This document shows positions 25,354 to 34,771 of a DNA stretch of 64,000 nt, in pieces. Location: NCBI GenBank assembly GCA_017999915.1, contig JAGNKX010000003.1, positions 1 through 64,000 on the forward strand. The letters are read 5' to 3'. Each line of letters opens with the position of its first letter. Positions within the stretch are counted from its first letter, which is position 1. Origin of the DNA: Spirochaetota bacterium. GTDB lineage: Bacteria > Spirochaetota > UBA4802 > UBA5550. A program made the translations under genes and the position numbers. The notes below the pieces were generated by a model. That model was not told the origin of the DNA and ran no database searches. It saw only the letters and a program-made list of their open reading frames with translations.

Positions 25354-26562
25354 TTAATGTTCCGACACAGGCTTTACCAGCGGGCATGCGATAACCACTT
25401 CAGTCCCATCACTATTGTATCCGGTCATTCTTTGAATATATACCAGCTTGTAATCGCATAGCACATGTCCCGGATTGTATGAGATATGATAGTCGCAGAC
25501 TATACATTCTTCCAACCTCTTCATTCTCGTAAAGAGCGGTAAATAAGGGTCATATGTTACCCACGTTATGCAGTTTAATACACCACCCTTATGGGAAAGA
25601 GCTGAGGATTCTATGGGTACAATCTTTGTATGGGGAAGCGCTTTTTTGAATGCGGATAATGCGATATCATCGCTATCTATACCGTAGATTGGAATCAGAA
25701 TGCTTGAACCCAAATGAAAATAATTGATATGATTACCGAAAGAACTTGGAACGCCTTCAGATGATTCATCGATGAATAACCCATTAGGAATATCTATAAA
25801 TTCTAAAGCATTATCCGATTCCATTTGGATTTGTTTTTTAACGCCATCGATGTACTTGTTTTCTTCGATACAAATTTCCGGATAACGTGAAACAACCAAT
25901 TTGTCTTCGCCAATAAATCGAATCAAACCGTCAACATGTCCTGTTGCATCACCTGGTTCCTCATCTATAAACATCAATTTATTGATACCAAGCATCTGGT
26001 AAAATAATTCTTGAATACCTTTTTTTGAAAAACCTTCGTTATCAGCAATAATCCTATTTGTCACTATCGCCATCCCATTGCCATTATGGGTAATATTCCC
26101 CAAATCCCAAACCAGCGGAAATCGGATATTCTCGTCATTGGACAATCCCGCCAGCATCTTACCGGCATTATCGCTCGGGTCGGCTTCATCAGAATCCAGA
26201 TATGCCGGACTATATTTTGCTTTTAAATATATACTTTTGCCTGAATCGTCAACGGCGCAAAGAGGCGACCAATCCCGAATCCAAATATCATAGGCTTTTC
26301 CACCATTGATAAAAGGTATTTCAACAAAGGAAATCGCTCTATTGATGTCATTCTCTATTAGGATTTTATTTATATCATTCCGAAGTTCTCTGTTACTGAT
26401 TATTAAAGATATACCCACCGTTTCAGGAATATGCTTTATAAAATTAACATAGAATGGGACCAGATGATTCCTATTGGCGATTCCTCCAGGCCATACAAGA
26501 AATAATTCTTTCGGGATAGACCAATCAGGGATAAGCATATAATTAAATTTGGTAATCAGCAT
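25354..26562 (-). CDS. PAD/agmatine-deiminase family enzyme (copy 1)
   Basis: 402 residues. The pentein-fold deiminase signature is complete: IRDWSP (R96, D97), WDLGNITHNG near 152, GDATGHVDGLIRF (H209, D211) and GGVLNCITW with C331 as nucleophile. The family converts guanidino groups to ureido groups (agmatine, peptidyl-arginine) with release of ammonia. About 60 extra C-terminal residues follow the active-site Cys. Biosynthetic partners for polyamines are absent. It lies in one strand with an RNase J-like MBL protein and PD-(D/E)XK genes, so a defence-related target such as protein arginine is possible. Confidence 0.88.
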   Translation of the reverse strand: MLITKFNYMLIPDWSIPKELFLVWPGGIANRNHLVPFYVNFIKHIPETVGISLIISNRELRNDINKILIENDINRAISFVEIPFINGGKAYDIWIRDWSPLCAVDDSGKSIYLKAKYSPAYLDSDEADPSDNAGKMLAGLSNDENIRFPLVWDLGNITHNGNGMAIVTNRIIADNEGFSKKGIQELFYQMLGINKLMFIDEEPGDATGHVDGLIRFIGEDKLVVSRYPEICIEENKYIDGVKKQIQMESDNALEFIDIPNGLFIDESSEGVPSSFGNHINYFHLGSSILIPIYGIDSDDIALSAFKKALPHTKIVPIESSALSHKGGVLNCITWVTYDPYLPLFTRMKRLEECIVCDYHISYNPGHVLCDYKLVYIQRMTGYNSDGTEVVIACPLVKPVSEH

Positions 26563-26580
26563 AAGATAACCTTCGCAACT

Positions 26581-26943
26581 TTACTGTCGGTCCTTAATCC
26601 ATTCAAAATAGTTACAGCCTATCCTTTCTTTGCCTTCTCCATATCCTTCTATCGAGTAACTGCCGCCATTAAAATCTATTGATGTGTAAATTTCACCTTC
26701 TTTGAAGAACTTGTCACTATCATGTGGACAGGTCGATTCAGCGCACCCGCATCCAATATATTTTAGTTTTCTTATGCACGGACGAACGCTGAATAAATCG
26801 TTTGTGAAGGATGGGTCAATATGCGCTATAATTCTCTTTACTGTTCGTGCTTTTAAAACAGGGCAGTCAGCCAGGGCTTGTGCCAATATGAGATGGAATT
26901 TATCTTCCTTCTCAAATCCTTCATAATGATCTCGATCTGCCAT
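26581..26943 (-). CDS. Small Cys-rich protein between MBL and PAD genes
   Basis: 120 residues, with a perfect GGAGG box upstream. It contains CPVLK, PCIRKLKYIGCGCAESTCPH and a final GCNYFEW, suggesting a metal- or cluster-binding site built from at least five cysteines. No known zinc-finger family is recognised. It is 18 bp before the PAD gene and on the same strand, so probably functionally linked. Confidence 0.6.
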   Translation of the reverse strand: MADRDHYEGFEKEDKFHLILAQALADCPVLKARTVKRIIAHIDPSFTNDLFSVRPCIRKLKYIGCGCAESTCPHDSDKFFKEGEIYTSIDFNGGSYSIEGYGEGKERIGCNYFEWIKDRQ

Positions 26944-27006
26944 TTTCCTTTTACCTCCAGATTCCGACGTGATTCTTTGGGGGGATTTATATCAAATAAA
27001 AATAAG

Positions 27007-28329
27007 TTAAATTATATAAGATTCGCCATCTTTGAGTCTTATGATGTTATGATGCCCCAATATATTATACTGATCAGGACGAAAAGTATGGATTGGAATA
27101 AGAGACTTCGGTTTTATGGCTTCAACGACATGTTTTAATGTATCAATACTCGCATGGCCGCTCGTATGCAAGATATATCGTTGAATCTCATTATTGTTCA
27201 AGAATTCCATCATTTTTTCCATTGATTTATCTTTAAGATAACCTTCCCACATTGAATAAATGAATAGCGCGCCATTCAGGCAATTCATTTTCTTTAATGA
27301 ATTAATCATCGATCCCCTGATTGTCATCATGATTTTCCCAGGCATGCTCATGATTTCTTCAGATGATATCTTATAGCACGCCATGGCTTTAATGAATTCT
27401 TCTTTTTCGTCAACAGGGAGTCTATCGAGATAGTTCCCGACAAAGAAGATTCTAATATTGCGGAATGATTTTGAGGGATATGGTATTTTCGCGAATTTAC
27501 TCAATTTCAACAGGATATATGCGGTATAAACATCAATAACAAACAATCTTTTTGTTGAAGATGCTGCTTTATAAAAGCCAACAAGACGATCGATATTTTG
27601 TGGAGAAAAATATAAGAATACCATACCCTGAGTATTTTTTGATAACTCTATACCTTTATCCTCAATATCCTCCTCGGTTAATACTTTTCCTGATTCTCGC
27701 CCCATCATAGTCCCTTCAAGCAGCATTGTATCCGCTCCTTTCCCAACATTTTTCACAAACTGTGGTAAGGCATACTTTTTTCTTCCATGATGCCTGAAAT
27801 CGCCGGAATAGATCATTTTTTTCCCATCGGCCTCAATTAAAAATGCATAAGAATCAAAGGCTGAATGGTCCATGATAAAAGGGGTAATCTTAAAATTTCC
27901 GCAGGTGAATGATTTGTTTTTTAAAAAATAATTAGGATTTCCGATTAGTATCTTTGTATGTGCATGCTGTTTCCCAAAGATAGATGTAATTCTTATTAGT
28001 TCACCAGTCGCCTTTCCCAAATATACCGGCAATTCGTTGGATAAATATCTATAAAGACCGTAATGGTCAGCATGTGGATGGGAAATTATTAATCCATCTA
28101 ATGGAGTAGATTCCTTATCCCATTTATAGATACCATTTATTTTAGGAAGGACTTCATTTATTAACAACTCCTGGTCAGGAATATCGTTGTAGTCATTAAT
28201 GTTGAACCGCGTCCCATCTTTGTTGACAAGAGGTATGCCTATGTCTATAACAATACGGCTGCCATTACTTTCGAGCTCAACACAGGAGCCGCCAATTTCA
28301 TGGGTGCCGCGGTGAATGGTGAGATTCAT
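27007..28329 (-). CDS. MBL-fold hydrolase, RNase J/beta-CASP-like
   Basis: 440 residues from the ATG at 28329, which overlaps the TGA of the upstream gene (ATGA), a strong sign of coupling. Metal motifs: ISHPHADHYGL (H84, H86, D88, H89), MDHSAFDSYAFLI near 150 and SGDFRHHGRKK near 172. The C-terminal part has HTSGHAS and PIHTFRPDQY, the beta-CASP-type His motifs of RNase J and related RNA/DNA-processing enzymes. RNase J proper is longer and chromosomally located. Here the enzyme is linked to a PD-(D/E)XK protein and a PAD-family protein, suggesting a dedicated nucleic-acid-processing role in the system. Confidence 0.85.
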   Translation of the reverse strand: MNLTIHRGTHEIGGSCVELESNGSRIVIDIGIPLVNKDGTRFNINDYNDIPDQELLINEVLPKINGIYKWDKESTPLDGLIISHPHADHYGLYRYLSNELPVYLGKATGELIRITSIFGKQHAHTKILIGNPNYFLKNKSFTCGNFKITPFIMDHSAFDSYAFLIEADGKKMIYSGDFRHHGRKKYALPQFVKNVGKGADTMLLEGTMMGRESGKVLTEEDIEDKGIELSKNTQGMVFLYFSPQNIDRLVGFYKAASSTKRLFVIDVYTAYILLKLSKFAKIPYPSKSFRNIRIFFVGNYLDRLPVDEKEEFIKAMACYKISSEEIMSMPGKIMMTIRGSMINSLKKMNCLNGALFIYSMWEGYLKDKSMEKMMEFLNNNEIQRYILHTSGHASIDTLKHVVEAIKPKSLIPIHTFRPDQYNILGHHNIIRLKDGESYII

Positions 28330-29102
28330 TTTACTTCTTTCCAATCAATACTATGAGGCGACAGCAATTGTGGCTTATAAATCAAAGAGTCATTTTTCTG
28401 TTTAGAGAAATCTTCATTTTTTAATTCTGCAAAAACAATATCGATACTTTTTTTTATAAAAATTTCTCTTTTTATTTCTTTAATACTATCAAATAACTCA
28501 TCATCTTGTCTCCAATAATCCCAATAGTATTTATTTGCTGCGAATATTGATAATGCATTCACTCCAACTATATCATGTATATAGTCATACCTACTATTAT
28601 TTTCAAGTAATGCATTTTCATGTAACTTTAATTGATTATTATATTTGGCTAAGTTATAGTTATAAAATAATAACTCTCCGAATCCTTTTAATGGACATTC
28701 TCCAGTTTGATCATTACCATTTTTTATTTTTAACTCAACAATAACATATTGTTTATCAATTTTTCCAAGTAAATCAAGAGATGGGCGTCTTGGACTCCCT
28801 CCTGGAATTACTGGAACCTCCATATCAATCCATTTAATCTCTTTTCCACAAAAATTCGATGACCCCTTTAAAAATATTGCTCTTTGATAAGCCTTTTCTT
28901 TATTATCACCTGTTTCTAATTTATACCTTTTAGGTGATCCACTATTAGTAAAATCTGATTTTTCATTTGCCAATAATTCAATAGATTCAATAAATTCTTG
29001 AATAAAGGATTGTTTATAGGCATAGTCGCCCTTGTTCCATTTTATTAATGCTGTTTTTGAAAAATATTTTGCTTTGGTAGAATTTTCATTATTTTGATTC
29101 AT
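28326..29102 (-). CDS. PD-(D/E)XK nuclease-like protein, first gene of the cluster
   Basis: 258 residues, with an AAGGAA box upstream. The core reads RRPSLDLLGKIDKQYVIVELKIKNG, with Asp of LDLL and E-x-K of VELKI, followed by a helix (GFGELLFYNYNLAKY) as in PD-(D/E)XK nucleases. The upstream part (KRYKLETGDNKEKAYQRAIFLKG) is not recognised. It is translationally coupled to the MBL-fold gene (ATGA overlap), the tightest link in the cluster. It is probably the promoter-proximal gene. Confidence 0.7.
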   Translation of the reverse strand: MNQNNENSTKAKYFSKTALIKWNKGDYAYKQSFIQEFIESIELLANEKSDFTNSGSPKRYKLETGDNKEKAYQRAIFLKGSSNFCGKEIKWIDMEVPVIPGGSPRRPSLDLLGKIDKQYVIVELKIKNGNDQTGECPLKGFGELLFYNYNLAKYNNQLKLHENALLENNSRYDYIHDIVGVNALSIFAANKYYWDYWRQDDELFDSIKEIKREIFIKKSIDIVFAELKNEDFSKQKNDSLIYKPQLLSPHSIDWKEVK

Positions 29103-29399
29103 ATTATTTCCTTACACTTAATTTACAATAATGCCCCACCAATGTCAGATAGCATTTTATACATTTAACCAAGCGAATACTAAATGTAATATTGTAAAAA
29201 ACAAGGACTTATTGACTTTCAATTAATGTAATATACTGAATATAAAAATATCGGGAATAATTTTTTAGGTCAAAAATATATTTTTTCTTCAAGTTAGAAC
29301 TTAGAGGTTGATGTCTTACTTGAGATATTATTTTAATTAATACAGTTAATAAACACATATAAAAAAAGGATGGCAAATAGTTGAAAGATTTAAGAAAAA

Positions 29400-29603
29400 A
29401 TGAGAGCGGTAAATGAATCAGGTTTATTGGTCAAAGCAGAACTTGGTTTTGTGAGAACTAATTTTTCGGGTCCAGTTATTTTAGCTCAACCTGACCATGA
29501 TTGTGCTATTATATTCCAAGGTGATCAAAATAATATAAAAGCTGTGGCGTTATTTGAAGTGGAAGGGGATAAAATTACTCGATTTGATCTATATATTCCA
29601 TAA
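29400..29603 (+). pseudogene. Short NTF2/SnoaL-like C-terminal fragment
   Basis: 67 codons. The end (IKAVALFEVEGDKITRFDLYI) looks like the last strands of an NTF2/SnoaL-like domain (G-x-I-x-R-x-D-x-x-x). A full domain is about 110-130 residues, so the N-terminal half is missing. There is no clear ribosome binding site. It is probably a fragment, but a short expressed protein cannot be excluded. Confidence 0.35.
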
Positions 29604-29654
29604 TTATTTCAAATCGAAGGTACTGATTTCTATCCTAAATAAAAAACTTAATTT

Positions 29655-30578
29655 TCAACAATACACACCCATGCTCTCCTTCAGCATCTTGACCATGAGA
29701 TCCCGTACATCCTTTGGCTCGAGTATTTCAACTTCCTTGCCATACATGAAAAGCTGTTTGCACAGGTATAGACCATCGGAAACATCGAATCGTGCTTCAT
29801 AATAGTTGCCTTCATCAAAGAAGGTAATCTTCGGCTCCACGATGCCCAGAAACTGCTCCATGGAGATCGCCACATCCTGGGTATACCGAATACGCACATT
29901 ATATTTTTCACCCAGAAAAGAGCCCAAGGTATCTCGAAACAATTCATCTACCGGCGGCGCCGTTTCATTGAAGGATTCATCCAGGACCTTGAGCTTCTCG
30001 AAGCGGTTAATGATGAGAATCGGATTATAATCTTTATCGCCATTAATACGGTGACCGTAGAGGTACAGGTTGTTATTCCTGAGAACCAGATGGAAAGGAT
30101 TCATGACGCAGTGAATATAGCGGCCGTCGTTGGTCGTGTAATCGAAGGAGATGCGTTTTTTTTCCTTGATGGCAAAGTAGATGCGTGCAAGAACCCAAAG
30201 GCAGTCATTGGGACGCCTCTTCATGAGCTGTCGCAGGATGACTTCACGGGATGAATCAGTTGCCACGAAGAGGCAGTAGATATTCAGTAGACGGGCAAGC
30301 ATCTCTTCGTCCAGGGGCGCTGAAAGCTCAATCCGGTGAGCGCCTTTTTCAATATCAACGTCGATTCCAAGCTCCTCAATTATGTTTTTGTTTATATAGT
30401 CCCGGATGTTCTTGTCGCTTAACGCTATGTTTTCGTCCCGGGAAAGAGTATCGGCCAGGCTGTTGCCGTTCCAATCCTTGGGATCCTGGTTGTTCTGCAG
30501 AAGGGCTATTATATGCAGATATCTTTTAATAACCGCGAGCTTTTTCTCAGGATCGGGAATAATTATGTTATTTTCCAT
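29655..30578 (-). CDS. WYL-domain transcriptional regulator
   Basis: 307 residues from the ATG at 30578 (MENNIIIPDPEKK), preferred over the longer frame because an AGGTG box precedes it. The N-terminal part is a winged helix (about 10-80), then a WYL domain (RISFDYTTNDGRYIHCVMNPF, NNLYLYGHRI) and a C-terminal WCX-like region. WYL regulators of this type (BrxR/CapW-like) commonly control defence genes and may sense nucleic acids or nucleotides. It lies at the border between the AT-rich nuclease/PAD cluster and the GC-richer ssb block and could regulate either. Confidence 0.85.
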   Translation of the reverse strand: MENNIIIPDPEKKLAVIKRYLHIIALLQNNQDPKDWNGNSLADTLSRDENIALSDKNIRDYINKNIIEELGIDVDIEKGAHRIELSAPLDEEMLARLLNIYCLFVATDSSREVILRQLMKRRPNDCLWVLARIYFAIKEKKRISFDYTTNDGRYIHCVMNPFHLVLRNNNLYLYGHRINGDKDYNPILIINRFEKLKVLDESFNETAPPVDELFRDTLGSFLGEKYNVRIRYTQDVAISMEQFLGIVEPKITFFDEGNYYEARFDVSDGLYLCKQLFMYGKEVEILEPKDVRDLMVKMLKESMGVYC

Positions 30579-30833
30579 AAAACACCTGTAATTTGTGAAG
30601 ATAGACGATGAATGTATATGTTTATAATCGGTATTTAAACACTGATTTGTAAACAAAATGCCACATGATCCATGGATAATAAAATCATGGTATATCAAAT
30701 ATTTGGATAAGGGTAAACCTTCAGGGTATATCTTTTTCAATACGGATAATCTATTTTGCTATTATCACCCGCAGGCATATCCGCCCATCGGAGGTCCCCC
30801 GGGGAAATATTTTTAGTATATGGGAGGTAACCC

Positions 30834-31163
30834 ATGAACAAAGTTCACATCAACGGTCGTCTTATCAAGGATCCAGCCCTTAAGGAGCTGGAAAACAACA
30901 ATGCTGTCTGCACGTTTTTCATTGCCAATGACGTGCATTTCGGCGCAAACAAGAAGACCGGGTTTTACAAGGTGACTGCCTGGGGGCACCAGGCCCGCAT
31001 CATCTCGGAACATTCCAAAACCGGATCGGAGCTCTTCATCACTGGACGGCTTGAGCAGTACCGATATGAAGACGAGAAGGGTGAGACTGTGTACGACAAC
31101 AGCATAGTTGTCGAGCAGTTCGATTTTGGGGCGAGGGCCGCTGCGGTCGAGAAATCAGCCTAA
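30834..31163 (+). CDS. ssb: Single-stranded DNA-binding protein
   Basis: 109 residues, with a GGGAGG box upstream. The OB fold is evident: MNKVHINGRLIKDPALKEL, then FFIANDVHF, GFYKVTAWG, ISEHSKTGSELFITGRLEQYRYEDEKG. It binds ssDNA during replication and repair. The C-terminus (RAAAVEKSA) lacks the usual acidic DDDIPF-type tip, so partner recruitment may be reduced. A hairpin terminator follows directly. It is probably an accessory SSB rather than the essential chromosomal copy. Confidence 0.9.
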   Translation: MNKVHINGRLIKDPALKELENNNAVCTFFIANDVHFGANKKTGFYKVTAWGHQARIISEHSKTGSELFITGRLEQYRYEDEKGETVYDNSIVVEQFDFGARAAAVEKSA

Positions 31164-31182
31164 TTGTGTGTCATCCATGAGA

Positions 31183-31209
31183 GCCTCCTCTCTATAAAAG
31201 AGAGGAGGC
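31183..31209 (+). terminator. Hairpin terminator after ssb
   Basis: Perfect 11-bp arms (gcctcctctct and its complement) around a 5-base loop, followed by a weak T-rich stretch (ggtatttatt), 20 bp after the ssb stop codon. Confidence 0.8.
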
Positions 31210-31280
31210 GGTATTTATTATTGTCAGATAATCATGAAAAAGGAAGAATTAAACATAACTCACAATAACGGAATGGAATC

Positions 31281-31784
31281 ATGAAGCGATATATTGTCTT
31301 TGTATTTATCATTATGTTTATCTGCCCCTTCGTTTTACAAGCCGGCGGGCAAAATGCCAGGGTGCTATATGTAATCGACGGCGATACCCTGAAGATCATA
31401 TATGACGGCAAAAAGCAATCCATTCGGCTCATTGGCATAGACGCCCCTGAGTCGAAGAAAAACAAAAAGGCCTTTAAAGACTCGCGTCGCAGCGCCGAGG
31501 ATATCAACGCCATTGTGTCCCAGGGCAGGGTGGCAAAGAAGTATGTCAAAGGCCTGGTTAAAAAAGGTGATAGAATAAAAATACAGTTCGATGTTGAAAA
31601 GAGAGACAAATACCGCAGGCTCCTGGGATATGTGTATCTTCCCGATGGGCGAATGCTCAACGATGTTATTATCCGTAACGGATACGCGAGTCCGCTGACG
31701 ATTCCACCCAATGTCAAATATAGAAAGAGGTTCCTGGGGTCATACCAGTATGCCAGGAAGCACCGGTTAGGTTTGTGGAAATAA
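31281..31784 (+). CDS. Secreted thermonuclease-like protein (SNase)
   Basis: 167 residues. A signal peptide (MKRYIVFVFIIMFICPFVLQAGG) is followed by a staphylococcal-nuclease domain: VIDGDTLKI (D33, D35), IRLIGIDAPES (R49, D54, E57) and RDKYRRLLGYVYL with the second catalytic Arg near 115. It degrades DNA and RNA outside the cytoplasm using calcium. It lies in the GC-richer block with ssb and the ADP-ribosylglycohydrolase. Confidence 0.9.
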   Translation: MKRYIVFVFIIMFICPFVLQAGGQNARVLYVIDGDTLKIIYDGKKQSIRLIGIDAPESKKNKKAFKDSRRSAEDINAIVSQGRVAKKYVKGLVKKGDRIKIQFDVEKRDKYRRLLGYVYLPDGRMLNDVIIRNGYASPLTIPPNVKYRKRFLGSYQYARKHRLGLWK

Positions 31785-31821
31785 AGATATAACCAATAAT
31801 CATTGGGAAGGGGGATGCCCT

Positions 31822-32058
31822 ATGATGGAATTTAACAGCTTATTAACGATAGAATGCGACTGCATGATTGAAAGCCCTCACTGCTGGGGAGAGTTTCTTC
31901 TATACATTACCGAAGACGAGACCAAGGCAATGGGCCTTGAAAAGCTGGGAGAGTGGGGTTGGGATTTATCAGACCCTGATTATCATGTCTGTCCGTACTG
32001 TAGTAAGGGTCTCAATAAAGAGGATGTAATTCCACCAAAGGTGAGGAGAATAAAATAA
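31822..32058 (+). CDS. Small putative zinc-binding protein
   Basis: 78 residues, with a strong GGAAGGGGGA box. It contains ECDCMIESPHC and HVCPYCSKG, two cysteine pairs suitable for one zinc. No family is recognised. It lies 17 bp before the ADP-ribosylglycohydrolase gene and is probably co-transcribed with it. Confidence 0.6.
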   Translation: MMEFNSLLTIECDCMIESPHCWGEFLLYITEDETKAMGLEKLGEWGWDLSDPDYHVCPYCSKGLNKEDVIPPKVRRIK

Positions 32059-32075
32059 AAAAGGGGGGATCAATA

Positions 32076-33119
32076 ATGGCAATAAAGAAAAATAGCGAAA
32101 GCATATGGACACCGCCGATTGTGAAGAATCGGCCTGAAGGTGTAAAACCGAATTTTGACGATACCATGGAGCGGATGAACGAGATGAGGCGGCGTATGTT
32201 CGGCGGTCTCTGGGGGGCTGTTATCGGCGACGCCCTGGGGGTCCCGGTGGAATTTAAAAGCCGGGATGAAGTAAGGCGTGACCCGGTAACGGGGATGCGG
32301 GGCTACGGCACCTTTCATCTGCCGGCTGGCTCCTGGTCGGACGATTCGTCGCTCCTGCTCTGTACGGCCGACAGCCTGGCCCGCGGCTATGATCTGAAAG
32401 ACATTGCTGACAGGTTCATGAAGTGGATGACAGGGGGCCTGTGGACGCCGTACGGCAGCGCCTTCGATATCGGAAACGCCACAGCCCATGCAATAAAGAG
32501 GCTTCAGCGCGGAATTTCACCGGAATTATCAGGGGGCGATACTGAAAGAGATAACGGAAACGGATCGCTTATGCGCATCATTCCAGTGGCGGTATGCTTT
32601 TACACTTTTGGGATCGATGAGTTCATTCAGCGTATCCACGCCATATCCTCAATAACCCATCGGCACCCGCGTTCCCTCATGGCCTGCGGCATCTATTGCC
32701 TCATTGCCCGAAACCTTATCGAGGGGAAAACAGCCATGGATGCTTACCGAGAGGCGATAGACCTGGCATCGGATATATATGACAGGGATCCCTTCAGGCA
32801 GGAGCTGCGCCATTTTCGGCGGATCCTTGGCGGCAAGATCGGGTCGCTGCCGGAAGAAGCAATCAACTCTTCCGGGTATGTGATCGATACGCTGGAAGCT
32901 TCCCTGTGGTGTCTCTTGAACACCGAATCGTACAGCGAAGCGGTGCTTAGGGCCGTGAACCTGGGGCATGATACTGATACGACCGGGTGTGTGACTGGCG
33001 GGCTGGCGGGTATATGTTATGGAATTCAGGGGATCCCGGAAGAATGGATTAATGTCATAGTGCGCAGGGATGATATTGCTGGTTTATTTGATATGCTTAT
33101 AACCTCAAATAATATCTAA
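32076..33119 (+). CDS. ADP-ribosylglycohydrolase family protein
   Basis: 347 residues, with a GGGGGGATC box upstream. The ARH/DraG fold motifs are present: FGGLWGAVIGDALGVPVEF near 45-60, SWSDDSSLLL near 87-95 (metal-binding Asp pair), GNGSLMRIIPVA near 160 and VNLGHDTDTTGCVTGG near 295-305 (second metal motif). The family removes ADP-ribose from protein or small-molecule substrates. Two macro-like proteins and a WYL regulator occur in the same element, so ADP-ribose turnover may be a theme of this island. Confidence 0.9.
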   Translation: MAIKKNSESIWTPPIVKNRPEGVKPNFDDTMERMNEMRRRMFGGLWGAVIGDALGVPVEFKSRDEVRRDPVTGMRGYGTFHLPAGSWSDDSSLLLCTADSLARGYDLKDIADRFMKWMTGGLWTPYGSAFDIGNATAHAIKRLQRGISPELSGGDTERDNGNGSLMRIIPVAVCFYTFGIDEFIQRIHAISSITHRHPRSLMACGIYCLIARNLIEGKTAMDAYREAIDLASDIYDRDPFRQELRHFRRILGGKIGSLPEEAINSSGYVIDTLEASLWCLLNTESYSEAVLRAVNLGHDTDTTGCVTGGLAGICYGIQGIPEEWINVIVRRDDIAGLFDMLITSNNI

Positions 33120-33260
33120 ACAAACGTATAGGTCAACATGTGTCATGGGTCCTGTGATATATTATAATTAAAGGTAGTCGGAACAAGTTAAGTGAAATTC
33201 GGGAACCTGTCAACTACGGGTTCCTTCCTGATCGGTTTAAAAATTTTCCAGGAGGCAGTC

Positions 33261-34397
33261 GTGACTGAAATCAGAGAAATGCTCGAAACTTACCAGAGGC
33301 TCTACCAGGAGCTCGATGAGATCGGAGGACCGGAGAAAAACGGCGAGCTCTTCGAAACGATAATATACATGGAGGAGGATATCCTCAAGGCTGTTGATCT
33401 CCCTCCGGCGCAGAAGTACCGTTCACTGCTCTGGGAGAAAGACATGGATGATATTATATCGAAACTGGAGGAGGCACGGGAAGAGTACGATAGCCGGCCG
33501 ATTCACGATCCGACCCTCATAATCATGGACGCCATTTTCAGGCATATCGACGAACCTGAAAACATACTGCCCATGGTGGGTTTTTCCCATCACACGTACC
33601 AGATATTCCTATTCAGCGGGAAGCTCCTCTCCTCGGAAGACCTGTCTGAAATAGAAAAGATAATAGCGGAGATGAAGAGAGCAGAGGAACACCTCAATGA
33701 CCTGGGGCTGCTCTCTGAGGGCGGGACCAGGGAATATCCGGACCTGTATCGGAAGCTTATAGACTTGGGTTTTGAATATCTTGATGAATTCCTGATGCAT
33801 AACGATAAGTTCGACCTTAACGATGAAGACATGGATGTGCGGCAATTCTTCCTTCGGGGAATATTAAACGCCAGGAAAGGGAATAAAGATGATGCAATCA
33901 GGGATTTTAGCTCTGCCCTGAAACTTAGACCTGACAAGGCGGTTATCTATTATAACCGCGCGCTGGCTTATGAGAGTGAAAAAGATCTTATTAAGGCCTT
34001 TGAAGATTATTCAAAAGCCATTGAGATAGATCCTGAATATTACATGGCATTGTGCAACAGAGGCATATTGCTGGCCTTTGCGGACCAGTACGACAAGGCC
34101 CTGGAAGATTTTAACCAAGCCATAGAGGCCAGGCCTGATATGCCGTTTGCGTATATCAACCGTGGGAACCTGTACGCCGAGTTGGCAAAGTTCGAGCTCT
34201 CCATTGAGGATTTTACCAAGGCAATCGCTCTTGATCCCGATATTGCATACCTTTATTGCAACCGGGGAATCAGCTTTTATCGTCTCGGTAAAAAGGAGAA
34301 GGCCCTCGAAGACCTGGAAAAATCCGCTTCCATGGGCCATGACCTGGCAAAGAAGGCCCTGGATGAATTGTTTCCTACGGAAGGCGCCAGTCATTGA
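33261..34397 (+). CDS. TPR-repeat protein
   Basis: 378 residues from the GTG at 33261, chosen for the GGAGG box 6 bp upstream (the frame extends to 33192 without a better signal). The N-terminal 190 residues are helical and unrecognised. From about 215 there are four to five TPR units (KAVIYYNRALAYESEKDL, YYMALCNRGILLAFADQY, PFAYINRGNLYAEL, AYLYCNRGISFYRLGKKEKAL). It acts as a protein-interaction scaffold. Codon use and GC content match the rpsT flank more than the AT-rich genes. Confidence 0.85.
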   Translation: MTEIREMLETYQRLYQELDEIGGPEKNGELFETIIYMEEDILKAVDLPPAQKYRSLLWEKDMDDIISKLEEAREEYDSRPIHDPTLIIMDAIFRHIDEPENILPMVGFSHHTYQIFLFSGKLLSSEDLSEIEKIIAEMKRAEEHLNDLGLLSEGGTREYPDLYRKLIDLGFEYLDEFLMHNDKFDLNDEDMDVRQFFLRGILNARKGNKDDAIRDFSSALKLRPDKAVIYYNRALAYESEKDLIKAFEDYSKAIEIDPEYYMALCNRGILLAFADQYDKALEDFNQAIEARPDMPFAYINRGNLYAELAKFELSIEDFTKAIALDPDIAYLYCNRGISFYRLGKKEKALEDLEKSASMGHDLAKKALDELFPTEGASH

Positions 34398-34469
34398 TTT
34401 GGATCAGTCTGAAATAATGTTGAAGAATGTATAAAGATCTATTAATAAACTATTTACACAGAGGTTATT

Positions 34470-34769
34470 ATGAGAGAAATGAATGTTGATGTAACTTTTA
34501 ATGAAGTGAAGAATATATCAATTTGCAGGTTGCAAAAGGGATACAGCCTCACCATCAATAAGGAAACCATAGAACTCATCAATACAACAAATTTTGAATG
34601 GCGCATTGCCCAGGGGATGTCCCCCACATTATATCATATGTATTTCGGCAACGAGAGCGGGGATAAGGATGAGTTAAATTTCCACATTACGTTTAATGAG
34701 CCCTGTTATGTAAAAATTTCTAACGGACATCCCCGCTGCTATGTGCACATAGAACTCGTTCAGGAGTAA
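34470..34769 (+). CDS. Hypothetical protein paired with a membrane WYL protein
   Basis: 99 residues, with an AGAGG box. Beta-rich (YSLTINKETIELI, LNFHITFNEPCYVKIS), no domain recognised. It ends two bases before the start of the 34772 gene, so the two are co-translated. It may be a ligand-binding or regulatory partner of the WYL protein. Confidence 0.6.
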   Translation: MREMNVDVTFNEVKNISICRLQKGYSLTINKETIELINTTNFEWRIAQGMSPTLYHMYFGNESGDKDELNFHITFNEPCYVKISNGHPRCYVHIELVQE

Positions 34770-34771
34770 TC

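Noticed and set aside
22372-29102. The PAD/MBL cluster as a polyamine or arginine catabolic operon
   Set aside because: No carbamoylputrescine amidase, transporter or decarboxylase is present. The neighbours are nuclease-like.
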